Positions 25,606 to 35,071 of a stretch of 64,000 nt of DNA are shown piece after piece. Position numbers and translations under genes: made by a program. The notes beneath the pieces were generated by a model that searched no databases, had not been told where the DNA came from, and saw only the letters and a list, made by a program, of their open reading frames with translations. The first letter of the stretch is position 1. Each line of letters begins with the position of its first letter. This stretch comes from JBGSPQ01 sp041738505 (GTDB taxonomy: Bacteria > Patescibacteriota > Gracilibacteria > UBA1369), in the NCBI GenBank assembly GCA_041738505.1, contig JBGSPQ010000005.1, positions 62,001-126,000 on the forward strand. Direction: 5' to 3'.

Positions 25606-27058
25606 GGTCGGCCGCGAAAATAATAGCTATAACAATCCAGAATAAGATGGACAGATCGTTTTTAAAAAAAGGCGTATCAAAAAGTCCGTAAATCAATATG
25701 CCGGTCAAAATGGCCGTCCCCAAAACCCTAAGTTTTGGAGCACTGTTGATTTTTGAGGAAACAAACTTTTTAAAATTGAAAGCACAACGCTTAAACGCAA
25801 TAACCAATATGGCGACAAAACCCAAAAAACCAAGAATACCCGTATTCAACCAAACCGCAAAAAACAAATTGTGGGGATGAAGCATGTTAAGTTCATAAGG
25901 CTCTCGCCCCAGCAACCTTTCGGCGTGAAGTTTATACATCGCCTCGTACTGCCCCGGACCGATTCCCGTAAGCCAGTTTTCGCCAATCAATCCCGCCGAA
26001 ACAGTATAAACCTCCATCCTTACACTGGATGAATTTCTTTCGTCAAACCGGAACATCGCCTGCCACTTGCCCGGATCAATCACATAAATCACACCAATCA
26101 TGACAACCGTAAAAAAAAGAAAACCGGCCAAAAACTTCCACGGATTCAAAGACTGCTCATTTCTGCTTTTAAACTCCAAAAATTCAAGACCGAAATAAAA
26201 CAAAGCGCCGCCCATCGCCGCAATCATGCCGGTATACGATTTGGAAGCCAGCAAAGCCAAAAAAAGCAGTAAAAAAGCCAGAATAAAAAGAGAAATCTCC
26301 GGATGCTTTTCTTTAATATCACCCCGGCCGAAAAAAGAACCGATAAACGATTTTTTTTCCTCGGCGCGAAGAGGCAGAACAATATCCTTAATCCGGATCA
26401 TCATATAAATCAGCGCCGGAACGATATACAAAGCCAGATAATTGGCGGACTCAAAAGGCCCCGATGCGCGGGCGTCGGGAGTAACGTAACCGTCCGTGGA
26501 TACCTGAAAAAGCGCCCACACAGCCAGTGCCACCGCCGAAAATCCGTATACATTCAACGTATCCAGCAATCTATTGTTATTCGGAATACGAGCCAAATAT
26601 ACAATTAAAAACAAAACCGGCGCGATTATCCATCCTTTAAGAATACCCAAAGCAGTCCTCATTCCTTCAAAAACCTGCCCGTCAAAAAAAACAATTTTGC
26701 CCTCCACGGCCACCAGCGCGACAAACGCACCCAAAACAAAAACCGCCAGCGGTAATAACAAATCGCCGTATTTCTTCAAAAAGCTTTCCCTTCGCAAAAC
26801 CACCGAACTCATAGACCCGAAAACGGAACTGAAAATGGATGAGGGCATCAGATTGTTCTTGGCAAAATCAACAAGCGCCGCGGCCACCAAAGCGTAAATA
26901 ACAACCTCCGGCAAAGTGAAAGGGATACCGAAAAAGGTTGCCTTAACCAAATAAAACGGAATCAATAAAGGAAACGCGGTTAACGCCCACTCCATCCTCC
27001 ACAAAGCAAAGACAAAATACGCCACCGCGGCCCCTGCAAAAAGAACCTCCAGGAACAT
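25583..27058 (-). CDS. O-antigen ligase / polymerase-like membrane protein (Wzy_C family)
   Basis: A protein of 491 residues with about eleven hydrophobic helices and one large external loop. The loop region has the Wzy_C/WaaL pattern: SSVRMEVYTVSAGLIGENWL, GIGPGQYEAMY, then MLHPHNLFFAVWLNTGILGF with the conserved His. Such proteins polymerise or attach lipid-linked oligosaccharides outside the membrane. It sits 18 bp after hpf, and with the WecA-like gene it supports a surface polysaccharide pathway. The exact acceptor is unknown. Confidence 0.8.
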   Translation of the reverse strand: MFLEVLFAGAAVAYFVFALWRMEWALTAFPLLIPFYLVKATFFGIPFTLPEVVIYALVAAALVDFAKNNLMPSSIFSSVFGSMSSVVLRRESFLKKYGDLLLPLAVFVLGAFVALVAVEGKIVFFDGQVFEGMRTALGILKGWIIAPVLFLIVYLARIPNNNRLLDTLNVYGFSAVALAVWALFQVSTDGYVTPDARASGPFESANYLALYIVPALIYMMIRIKDIVLPLRAEEKKSFIGSFFGRGDIKEKHPEISLFILAFLLLFLALLASKSYTGMIAAMGGALFYFGLEFLEFKSRNEQSLNPWKFLAGFLFFTVVMIGVIYVIDPGKWQAMFRFDERNSSSVRMEVYTVSAGLIGENWLTGIGPGQYEAMYKLHAERLLGREPYELNMLHPHNLFFAVWLNTGILGFLGFVAILVIAFKRCAFNFKKFVSSKINSAPKLRVLGTAILTGILIYGLFDTPFFKNDLSILFWIVIAIIFAADHEEKSST

Positions 27059-27076
27059 ATAAGAAAATTTTTAATG

Positions 27077-27664
27077 TTAAGCGGACGCCTCTTCATCTTT
27101 GTTGCCAAAATCCAGAAGACCGTACGTACCGTCTTCGCGCCTGTAAACCACATTAACCCTGTTATTATCCCTGTTCATAAACGCGTAAAAATCATGTCCC
27201 AAAAGCTCCAGCTGTTCAATAGCCTCTTCTTCATGCATAGGATCAAGATCAAACTTCTTGCGCTTGGTCGGAGACACAACTTCGGCTTCTTCACCCTGAG
27301 TCGCGCTGATCTGTTCCAGAGTTGATGATGGAATCCACTGCCCCTTAACATCCCTGCGATTTTTTTTGGTCTTATATCTTTCAATCTGTTTCTTCAGTTT
27401 ATCCTCGCACAAATCAATCCCCTCCTCCACAGTAACGGCTTTAACCTCCGCGCGGATAACCGAATTCGGCACATACATCGTCACCTGAACGCTCACATTT
27501 TTATTGGTTGTCTTCATTTTATTCGTCTCCACCTCCACTTTCACTTTGGTTGATTCGTCGTCGATTCTTTCTTCAAAATTGGCCAAATGCTCAACTTTTT
27601 TTGTAATGTAGTCTTTCTGTCCGTCATTCAAAGTCAGATTTTTTTCGTGAATCGTTACCTGCAT
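27077..27664 (-). CDS. hpf: Ribosome hibernation promoting factor, long form
   Basis: Binds the small subunit and dimerises or silences ribosomes when growth stops. The N-domain of about 105 residues has the beta-alpha fold seen in MQVTIHEKNLTLNDGQKDYI and VSVQVTMYVPNSVIRAEVKA. A linker follows. The C-terminal dimerisation domain (MHEEEAIEQLELLGHDFYAF, VVYRREDGTYGLLDF) makes it the long, 100S-forming type, at 195 residues. It has its own strong promoter behind tpiA, as expected for a stress-induced gene. Confidence 0.93.
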   Translation of the reverse strand: MQVTIHEKNLTLNDGQKDYITKKVEHLANFEERIDDESTKVKVEVETNKMKTTNKNVSVQVTMYVPNSVIRAEVKAVTVEEGIDLCEDKLKKQIERYKTKKNRRDVKGQWIPSSTLEQISATQGEEAEVVSPTKRKKFDLDPMHEEEAIEQLELLGHDFYAFMNRDNNRVNVVYRREDGTYGLLDFGNKDEEASA

Positions 27665-27706
27665 GGATTTTTTATTAAGAAATAATTATTTTATATAATC
27701 ACCGGG

Positions 27707-27735
27707 ATTATATTCCATCCGTGATCTTTTCTCAA
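27707..27735 (-). promoter_or_regulatory. Promoter for hpf
   Basis: On the minus strand TTGAGA, a 17-base spacer and TATAAT lie 43-71 bases ahead of the hpf start, overlapping the end of tpiA. The -10 is a perfect hexamer. Confidence 0.65.
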
Positions 27736-28412
27736 TCCCGCGGTTTGTAAGGGTACTTAAGCCCGTCCACCATATCATGCAGAGCCTTTTCCGGATCCAG
27801 AGCGCGCGTAATACCGGATGCCACCAGAACCCCGCTCGCACCATAATGTATAGCCGTCTGCACATCATATTTGGTTTTCACTCCGGCGCCCACCAGCACC
27901 CTTCCCTTACCGATCATATTCACGGCATCACTAATCAGCTGAGGATTGACCGTACAAACCGAAACATCACCGCCAATAAGTTCCGGCGGCTCCACAGCGA
28001 CCAGATCGGGATTTAGAGCCACCAGCGCACTGCCCGTATATGCCGTATCCGCACAGGCTACTGTAAAAAGACCCAGACTTCTGGCCAGATCCAGCGACTC
28101 TTCAATATCATCCAGAGAAAGCCTTTTTTCGGAATGATTAAGCAGAGAACCGAAAGCCCCCGCGGACTTTAAAGCATAAGGCGTCAAATGCCCCGTAAAA
28201 GGACCCTCCTTCGCAAAATCAAAATGCTGGGCCAAAACCGGAATATCAACCTCCGAAGCGATCATTCTTAAGTCCACCGCCTGCACCGCAACGGCAATAC
28301 TGACATCCTTTTCCCGCGCCACTTTCGCAAGAATCTTAGCCAATTCAAAAGCCCCCTGACCCACAGCCCCGGAATAAGTCTTAAAATTGACGATAATAAC
28401 CGGAAGTTTCAT
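27732..28412 (-). CDS. tpiA: Triosephosphate isomerase, archaeal type
   Basis: Interconverts glyceraldehyde-3-phosphate and dihydroxyacetone phosphate. Catalytic Lys11 is in VNFKTYSG, the His in LLNHSEKRLSLDDI, and the Glu in AVEPPELIGGDVSV. At 226 residues, with the PPELIG loop and the GAGVKTKYDVQTAIHYGASG end, it matches the shorter archaeal enzyme rather than the roughly 250-residue bacterial type (which has AYEPVWAIG). It is the first gene of the minus-strand run and shares a divergent promoter region with the giant-protein operon. Confidence 0.9.
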   Translation of the reverse strand: MKLPVIIVNFKTYSGAVGQGAFELAKILAKVAREKDVSIAVAVQAVDLRMIASEVDIPVLAQHFDFAKEGPFTGHLTPYALKSAGAFGSLLNHSEKRLSLDDIEESLDLARSLGLFTVACADTAYTGSALVALNPDLVAVEPPELIGGDVSVCTVNPQLISDAVNMIGKGRVLVGAGVKTKYDVQTAIHYGASGVLVASGITRALDPEKALHDMVDGLKYPYKPRD

Positions 28413-28439
28413 AAAAAATGCTGAAAAAATTCCACCCTC

Positions 28440-28468
28440 AATCTACCTTTCAAAAACCCTCCTTGCAA
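28440..28468 (-). promoter_or_regulatory. Candidate promoter for tpiA
   Basis: On the minus strand TTGCAA, a 17-base spacer and TAGATT lie about 28-56 bases before the tpiA ATG. It stands back to back with the strong promoter at 28471, so the two -35 elements are only two bases apart and RNA polymerase could compete. Confidence 0.4.
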
Positions 28469-28470
28469 GT

Positions 28471-28499
28471 TTGACGCGCCGGCCCCTTTTTGCTATAAT
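28471..28499 (+). promoter_or_regulatory. Strong sigma-70 promoter of the giant-protein operon
   Basis: TTGACG, a 17-base spacer and TATAAT, with TG one base before the -10 (TGCTATAAT), combine near-consensus and extended -10 elements. Transcription would begin near 28506, about 26 bases before the first ATG at 28532. Confidence 0.8.
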
Positions 28500-28531
28500 T
28501 AACAGATTCTAAAAATAAAGATAAAAACAAA

Positions 28532-29098
28532 ATGACAAAACAAAACAAATACCATGCCGTTTACGACGACCTTTCAACGGCCGAAAAACGCCTGGTTCTT
28601 GTTAACGGCGCAGGCCCGGGAGCGGGATCCGGAGCGGAAAAACCCACCGGTGAACCCGAACAAACGGAAAAATGGCGAGGCGTGGACGCCATGTCCAAAT
28701 TTGATTATGAAGCGGAGAAAGTATTCATCAACCTTGCCAAAGAGGCCTTCCCGGGAGACGAAACCCAGCAACAGGAATACGCCAAACGAATCCACGATTC
28801 ACTGGTAAACCATCTGGCACCCGGAAAAACAATGGATGAACTCTGGAAACACGTAAAAGCCCAAAATTGCGACACTGTGGCAATAATTCAGGGATTTTTA
28901 AACTTCTTCAGCGGAAAGGAAAATAAAATCAACATAGACGATTTTTTTAACGTCGGCGGTTATTCGGCCGAACTTCCCGTGGACCGTGAGTACGCGGAAA
29001 ACCGCGAAACCGCGATGGCGGATACCAAAACCGCGCTGGCAGACTTATTAAACGACTTAAGGTCATCGCACCCGGATCTTCCCTCATTACCATCATAA
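28532..29098 (+). CDS. Unknown 188-aa protein, first gene of the giant-protein operon
   Basis: Not recognised. The N-terminal 50 residues are polar with a flexible Gly/Ala/Pro tract (GAGPGAGSGAEKPTGEPEQ) that resembles a tract near the N-terminus of the following 1922-aa protein (GGAPGAGAEKGPEAKE). The remainder is predicted helical and acidic (KFDYEAEKVFINLAKEAFPG, TMDELWKHVKAQNCDTVAII). There is no signal peptide or membrane helix. It has a strong promoter 33 bp upstream and lies 10 bp before the giant gene, so it may be a dedicated partner or chaperone; this is inference. Confidence 0.65.
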   Translation: MTKQNKYHAVYDDLSTAEKRLVLVNGAGPGAGSGAEKPTGEPEQTEKWRGVDAMSKFDYEAEKVFINLAKEAFPGDETQQQEYAKRIHDSLVNHLAPGKTMDELWKHVKAQNCDTVAIIQGFLNFFSGKENKINIDDFFNVGGYSAELPVDREYAENRETAMADTKTALADLLNDLRSSHPDLPSLPS

Positions 29099-29108
29099 TT
29101 TTGATACC

Positions 29109-32100
29109 ATGCAAAAAATGCTAAAACAAATCATCGCGGCGCACCTTGGCGCCGGCGCCCCAATCGGCGCACTCAACCTGTTCGAAGAAAAAAGAATGGC
29201 AAAATTCGCCGGCGGAGCACCAGGCGCCGGAGCCGAAAAAGGCCCGGAAGCCAAAGAAAAAGCAAAAGAACGAACAAAACCGTTTGGTCAACTACTTGAT
29301 GAGAACCTAAAAAATAACAAAAAATTTGAATCTGAATATAACCCCGATCCTCAAGAAGTAGCCATTAAACTTGCAGAAAACACCAACCCCACGATAGAAG
29401 CGAATGACATGTTGCTTCGGATGGAAGAAGGTTATCGGGAACTGCAAAAAGCCAAACCCGAGTTTACCGCAGTAAATTTTACAACATTCTGGACACAAGT
29501 ATTACGTGCTAAAACCTCTGACACTCCTTCTCGTGGTCCCTGCACCAAAGTAAGCATTGAAAAGGTGGATAATAAGTGGACATTCTTATTCAAAGACGCC
29601 CAGGGAGAAATGTTCAAATTCGGCGCCGGCGATGGCGTGGCTATAGACATGACGCCCCCCGCCACACCTCCGGCAACCCCCACAGAAGTTGATAAAAAAA
29701 TTGCGGAAGCCAACGCAAGAAAAGAGAAATCGACAAAAGAAAAATCAGAAAGACATAAAAACGCATTTACGCAGGACGTTGCTACAGGACGCGAAGCCGC
29801 AGAATCAAACAAAGATTATGAAATTGATAAATCAATCCTGGATCTGATTGACAACGAAAGACTTTGGCTGGACGCCTGGCAGAATCCGGCAACTGTAACA
29901 GGTATGCCCGAACTTAAACTGGCAATAACTTCCAGCTTTCCCCATTTAAAAGATCCGGACCAGATAAGAAAAGCCATCCGCGGTGCCATTGCTCACGGTT
30001 CGGATAATTACATAGATTTTGAAGATTTGATTGAGGGACTTGGTGAAAACAAAGTCAATCCTTTAAGGATGCCCTCATGGGCTTTGAGAACGGATATGCT
30101 CACGCAGGCACAGCAAAAACAGGTTCAAAAAGCACCTTCGCTATTGAAAGACACATCAGTAATCGAAAAATATTCCAATAAAGCCAGAGAAAACCAGGAA
30201 GATTTTCAATACACTCTCACATTGGCACGCGGGTTTGCCGCATCCATCGGAACACTGCCGGGAGCCGATTGCAAACTGATATCTTCAAGCGAGGACCAGG
30301 CAACCATGATCGTCACCCTTAATAATTACACCTATTATGTAACAGTTGATGATGACGGAATCATCGGCATTTTTAATTACCCCAGCAAAACCCCTTATAA
30401 GGATGATGAGGGTTATGACCAAAGCGAAAACTACGACGCGGATCACCTACTGATGGCTTTTGACGGACGCCCCGATATGGACGCGGTCATGGAGGATGAT
30501 AGCGACAAACGTGATTGGGCCGCCAACAAAAAGACCTGGCGCGCCGGTATCTCCAGCTGGTTTCTGAATGCCGTACAACCCGCAGCCGAATCGGGAACCT
30601 TCACCGACGGCAGAGACCATATTCTTTCAACATACAAAGAACTTTTTAATGAAGACGGTTCACCGAAAGCGGCGCTTAAGGGAAGACGTGACATTGTGGA
30701 ATGGTATAACAACGTCTTAGCCGGATCACACAATGTGATGCAGGCCATCAGCAACCTGAGCTACAACAGTGCGGAAGCGAAAAAAGTTGAATCCGAAAAA
30801 ACCTTTGAAGCCACATCAAAAGATTTACAAAGAAAAAGCGCCACTCCCCTGCATAGGTTTGCCATGGGTGTAACCAATCCCGAAGCCATGAAAATGGAAA
30901 CAGGATTTACCTATGAATACATGAAAGATACACTAGTTGAATACGATGAAGACCTAGCCAACGCCACCGGTCATTACCTGCGATCACTCCCGCCCGGAAC
31001 AACAGCCACAATAATATATCCGACAACAGCAAATCCCGAAGGTAAGGGAAAGTATATCAGACTCAAGATCCTTTCACCCGATTACAAACCGGTGACAGCT
31101 ACAATAAAGGAATATGCTTTCAATTATGGTGTGACATATAAAAATGATCAAAATGAAACAAAATATAACGCCTATAAAGGCAGTAATCTGGAAGAACATG
31201 ATCCAGTGATCAAGGAAGAATTTCTGGACGCGATGAATGAACTCGGCATGCGCGAAACCACCTGGCATGATGTAATGGAAGAAACAAGGATTCTGCCCCC
31301 CGAAAGCAAACTTCATACCGTTATGTCCGCCGACTTCGCCGACGCTGCGTTACGGGAGATATTAATGGAGAGAGGGGCAATAGATGAAAACGGCAATTAT
31401 AACGAACAAAAAGCTTTACAGGTTTTTGCCGCGCTGGCCACCAAGGGCCTTAGCAATCTTACCAGCCTGGCCTACAAAGAAACCCACGACGACAAAGAAC
31501 TGGATGAAGTAAAAGGTGGAACGACGGAAGAAATAAAAAGAATAGAAGGTATTCTTGGGGGAAATTTATCACCTCTTCCGGGCAAAGTTAACGCCAAGGC
31601 AATTACCAACCTCACCGCGGCTGACCTACAGGATCCTAAAAAAGCGGAAACGTTACAGGAACTTATTCGCCACGGACTTATCATTGAGCTGAAAGACAGA
31701 GAAAGCATGAAAGAACGCGACATTGAAAAACAGCTTAATAAATTAAGAGAGGAATTCAAAAATGATCCGAAGGGACGAGCCAAAGCACTGGAATCAATTA
31801 GAAAGTCATATGAACAGGCGGGAAAAAAACCGCCGGAAAATTTGGAGCAGACTTTTGACCAGAAAATTTTCCCTTTGATGTTCGCTTTGGGATTTGACTT
31901 AACAACGGGAACAGTTGGCCTGGGAGTAGGAACAGGAATTGACCTACCACTTGGAGACGGCGGAACCATCCATTTGGGGACAGGTATAGGAGTCAGTCAA
32001 CTGGGATTGGGCGTGGGAGTGGGCGCCGGATATTCCACCCCTAAATGGGGTCGTTTCAGCCTGACATTCGGAGTGGGCGGAGGCGTAAACGTCATTAACG

Positions 32101-34877
32101 GAGGTCTTTTCGGCGCACTTGGAGGCACAGTAAATACAGATTGGGGTGGAGACCGCTTTAACCATGAAACAAGAGTGGGCGTGGCTGTAGCCACAATCGG
32201 AGGAGCACCAATCCCCATACCCACCGCCCTGTTCAGCTACAAACCGGAACACGAATACAGACAGGAACACATGTGGGAGGACGCGCAAAAAGTTTTCGGA
32301 CTGGAAAAAGAAACACCAAGCATGGACGACATCTCGAATAATTCGCATATCGCAAGAATGATCATCATCCGCAACGCGGAAAAAATCAAAGACATGCCGG
32401 CAAACTCCACAACCAAAGACGTGCTCAATAAAATCGGGGAAGCCAAAGTGATAGCGGATTACAAGGCCATCAGAGATGATTTAAGACTTACCGTCCTGCA
32501 AAATTATGATCCTTCACAGGCCGACTCCGGGCACACATTCGGTATCGGTTACGACTGCTCCAGCAACCGTTTAATCTTTATATGGGCGCCCAATTTTGTG
32601 GACTACAGCAGTAAAGAAGTGACACTTCGTTCATCCAAGAGCTACGAATCCATGCAACAGGAAACATCGCTGGAACAAAGCTTCCAGATACTTGAAAGAC
32701 TTAAAAAAGGTGAAAAAATACCCGAAGCGGAAGAAAAAATAATCATTGCCAGCGGCGCGGCACTCCGTCTCCCCGACGGCACCTTCGCTGTAACAATGCC
32801 GTCTTCCGGACAACCGGCCGAAAAACCCCGCGAAAAGAAAGAAATGGCGGACGCAAAAGATCTGGAAACAGAATTAAACAGAATCTACAAGCCACTAGGC
32901 CTGACCGTTAAATATGATACGGCTAAAAAACGTTTTGAACTGATCATAGCCAACAAAAACGGCGATACGAATTATGAAATCGCCATGTCCTCCACCCTGG
33001 CCAACGAAGGTATTGTTCTGGAAGGAGGAAAACTTTATATCAATTCGGCATTCAGCCAAAATAACACTCTGACAATCAGACGCAGTGATTTTAGATACCC
33101 TTTCCCCAAAGAGGGCAAAATTACACACACCTTAATTACAGTCAGTGCCGACCCGCATGAAACGCCCACCGATATTTATAACGGCTCCGCAAAAGTTCTC
33201 CATGCCAGAGGCGTATCTTCCGGCAACCTAGATTGGCAGACCGCATCAGGCCCAGACAGATTCGGAACGGACATTACCAGACCGCAACAAATGCAACAGG
33301 TTAATGAAAGTCAATTCGGCACAACGGAAGACCCGATGGCATTCAAAAACGATGACCTGGAGAAACAACTGTTCGGAGAAGGATCAGTTTGGGATAAACG
33401 AACTTTGGAAACACTGGAAAGACAACCCGTCACTCCGGAGAAAGAAAAACAACTCAAAGATTTTGCCGAAAAAATCATGGGTACAGACGGCAAAAGCGGC
33501 CGGTTTGCCCTGAAATACAGACAGTTAAGCACCAATCACATGATGCTTGACGACAAAAACCCGGAACTTATCAAAGCCGTACTGGCCGAATGGACAAAAG
33601 AAAATCCCGAAGCCGAGCCGCTCACTGCAATTGAACTGCAGAAAACTCTCAACCATCTGACCAACTTAAGCTTCAGTCCTCTTAAAGGAACCACACCCGA
33701 ACAAAGACAACGCGCCCTCAAAGAAAGGCTCAATTACACTCGTCAGGGACTGGAAAGACAGTTCAAAAATCAAATTGAAAGAAACCACAAAAACCACCCG
33801 GACGAAGATGATCCTCTAAGAATAAAGAGCACACCCAAAGCACTCGCCGACTTCGCCATCAGCCGTGCCTTAAAGGTGGATATTGAAAGTAATGCAAACA
33901 AAATCAATGTGGCGCAAGTTGACCGCTACATGTCATTGGCCGCCACCATGGGAGTGGAAGGAATGCGAGACGCCGGCATGACCTCCGAAGTGGCCGACCC
34001 TCTTTACAATCTGCACTTAATGCCCGAGGGCGAAGCGTTAAGACTGCCCCCTCCCGACGCTCCGCAGGAGCTGGCCGATTTGGTAAAACTGGCAGTAGAC
34101 GGACTCTCTCCTCTTCCGGACATTAGACAGCTGGACACCGCCAAACTCAAAGAATTCAAAAATTCACCTCTCACATTGCAGGTATTCGCCCTGATGCAAA
34201 AGCCCGAAAGCGGACTGATGTTTGGCGCGAATCCGGAATACAGATACACAATTGCGGAAATCATGAAAAACGATGACACCATGATGGGAGAATTGGCGCT
34301 GGGCATGCCCGAAGGACAGAAAAAACTGGATGCATTAACCGCGTTCAACTCCATATTAAGAACAATCCGCGACGCCCAAATGGCCGGACAGAAAGAGGTT
34401 AACTCCCCTTTTAACGAAAATTTTTCATTCACACTGGAAATGGATGTTAAAGACGGACTTTATGAAAGATGCAAAAACTACACCATGTGGGTAAAAGAAA
34501 GAATCGGTGCAAAAGTAAAAATACCAAACGCCCCCGAACAAAACTTCGCCGGATACGCGGGTTACGGCCGCTCAACAACATCGGCGGAAGTGGGCGGAAT
34601 CACACAACCTTCCACCTTATATAAGATTGACGTTGGATTCGCGGTAAAAGTTACCGACGAACCACCGCCCCCCCCACCACCGCCCCCCCCACCACCGGGA
34701 GGAGGAGAACCCACTGGAGAACCCAGTGCCGACAGCCATGTTGAGCATCCCAACTTCCAATTGGATCCAAATGCAAAAACTGTAATTGAACAGGCTGACA
34801 AAGCAAGATTGGTGGCACCTATCTTAAGCGATAATCCCGCGCCCGGAGGCAACGATGCTCTCCCAGGAGATGTATAA
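29109..34877 (+). CDS. Giant protein of 1922 residues, unknown function
   Basis: Not assigned to a family. It is mostly soluble and charged, with many predicted helices. The N-terminus has a short Gly/Ala/Pro tract at about 38-50 and Lys/Glu-rich stretches. Residues about 925-1050 are different: Gly-rich alternating beta-strands (TGTVGLGVGTGIDLPLG, LGLGVGVGAGYSTPKWG, FSLTFGVGGGVNVING, RVGVAVATIGGAPIPI), resembling a small barrel or beta-sheet. Near the C-terminus a run of twelve prolines (1852-1863) precedes GGGEPTGEPS. No classical signal peptide or membrane anchor is seen, although the next two genes encode exported proteins. It lies 10 bp after the 188-aa gene. Confidence 0.7.
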   Translation: MQKMLKQIIAAHLGAGAPIGALNLFEEKRMAKFAGGAPGAGAEKGPEAKEKAKERTKPFGQLLDENLKNNKKFESEYNPDPQEVAIKLAENTNPTIEANDMLLRMEEGYRELQKAKPEFTAVNFTTFWTQVLRAKTSDTPSRGPCTKVSIEKVDNKWTFLFKDAQGEMFKFGAGDGVAIDMTPPATPPATPTEVDKKIAEANARKEKSTKEKSERHKNAFTQDVATGREAAESNKDYEIDKSILDLIDNERLWLDAWQNPATVTGMPELKLAITSSFPHLKDPDQIRKAIRGAIAHGSDNYIDFEDLIEGLGENKVNPLRMPSWALRTDMLTQAQQKQVQKAPSLLKDTSVIEKYSNKARENQEDFQYTLTLARGFAASIGTLPGADCKLISSSEDQATMIVTLNNYTYYVTVDDDGIIGIFNYPSKTPYKDDEGYDQSENYDADHLLMAFDGRPDMDAVMEDDSDKRDWAANKKTWRAGISSWFLNAVQPAAESGTFTDGRDHILSTYKELFNEDGSPKAALKGRRDIVEWYNNVLAGSHNVMQAISNLSYNSAEAKKVESEKTFEATSKDLQRKSATPLHRFAMGVTNPEAMKMETGFTYEYMKDTLVEYDEDLANATGHYLRSLPPGTTATIIYPTTANPEGKGKYIRLKILSPDYKPVTATIKEYAFNYGVTYKNDQNETKYNAYKGSNLEEHDPVIKEEFLDAMNELGMRETTWHDVMEETRILPPESKLHTVMSADFADAALREILMERGAIDENGNYNEQKALQVFAALATKGLSNLTSLAYKETHDDKELDEVKGGTTEEIKRIEGILGGNLSPLPGKVNAKAITNLTAADLQDPKKAETLQELIRHGLIIELKDRESMKERDIEKQLNKLREEFKNDPKGRAKALESIRKSYEQAGKKPPENLEQTFDQKIFPLMFALGFDLTTGTVGLGVGTGIDLPLGDGGTIHLGTGIGVSQLGLGVGVGAGYSTPKWGRFSLTFGVGGGVNVINGGLFGALGGTVNTDWGGDRFNHETRVGVAVATIGGAPIPIPTALFSYKPEHEYRQEHMWEDAQKVFGLEKETPSMDDISNNSHIARMIIIRNAEKIKDMPANSTTKDVLNKIGEAKVIADYKAIRDDLRLTVLQNYDPSQADSGHTFGIGYDCSSNRLIFIWAPNFVDYSSKEVTLRSSKSYESMQQETSLEQSFQILERLKKGEKIPEAEEKIIIASGAALRLPDGTFAVTMPSSGQPAEKPREKKEMADAKDLETELNRIYKPLGLTVKYDTAKKRFELIIANKNGDTNYEIAMSSTLANEGIVLEGGKLYINSAFSQNNTLTIRRSDFRYPFPKEGKITHTLITVSADPHETPTDIYNGSAKVLHARGVSSGNLDWQTASGPDRFGTDITRPQQMQQVNESQFGTTEDPMAFKNDDLEKQLFGEGSVWDKRTLETLERQPVTPEKEKQLKDFAEKIMGTDGKSGRFALKYRQLSTNHMMLDDKNPELIKAVLAEWTKENPEAEPLTAIELQKTLNHLTNLSFSPLKGTTPEQRQRALKERLNYTRQGLERQFKNQIERNHKNHPDEDDPLRIKSTPKALADFAISRALKVDIESNANKINVAQVDRYMSLAATMGVEGMRDAGMTSEVADPLYNLHLMPEGEALRLPPPDAPQELADLVKLAVDGLSPLPDIRQLDTAKLKEFKNSPLTLQVFALMQKPESGLMFGANPEYRYTIAEIMKNDDTMMGELALGMPEGQKKLDALTAFNSILRTIRDAQMAGQKEVNSPFNENFSFTLEMDVKDGLYERCKNYTMWVKERIGAKVKIPNAPEQNFAGYAGYGRSTTSAEVGGITQPSTLYKIDVGFAVKVTDEPPPPPPPPPPPPGGGEPTGEPSADSHVEHPNFQLDPNAKTVIEQADKARLVAPILSDNPAPGGNDALPGDV

Positions 34878-34897
34878 AATTCAATAAACTTAAAAAA

Positions 34898-35062
34898 ATG
34901 AAAAAATTATCAATAGCAGCTGCAATCACACTTTTGATTTTATCGACATTCTCATTATTGGGTTGCCAACAAAACGAAGGTACGGACATGAACAGACCTT
35001 CCACAACGGACCTATCGGATTCCACGACAGGTACCGAAACAGAACTTCCACAAACAATTTAA
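34898..35062 (+). CDS. Small lipoprotein (54 aa)
   Basis: A short gene between two giants. MKKLSIAAAITLLILSTFSL is a signal peptide followed by the lipobox LLGC, giving an acylated Cys at residue 24. The mature part is only about 31 residues, rich in Thr, Asp and Glu (QQNEGTDMNRPSTTDLSDST), with no fold expected. It would be processed by Lgt (15726) and could tether or mark the export site of its neighbours. It starts 20 bp after the 1922-aa gene and ends 9 bp before the 1660-aa gene. Confidence 0.75.
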   Translation: MKKLSIAAAITLLILSTFSLLGCQQNEGTDMNRPSTTDLSDSTTGTETELPQTI

Positions 35063-35071
35063 AAAATAAAA

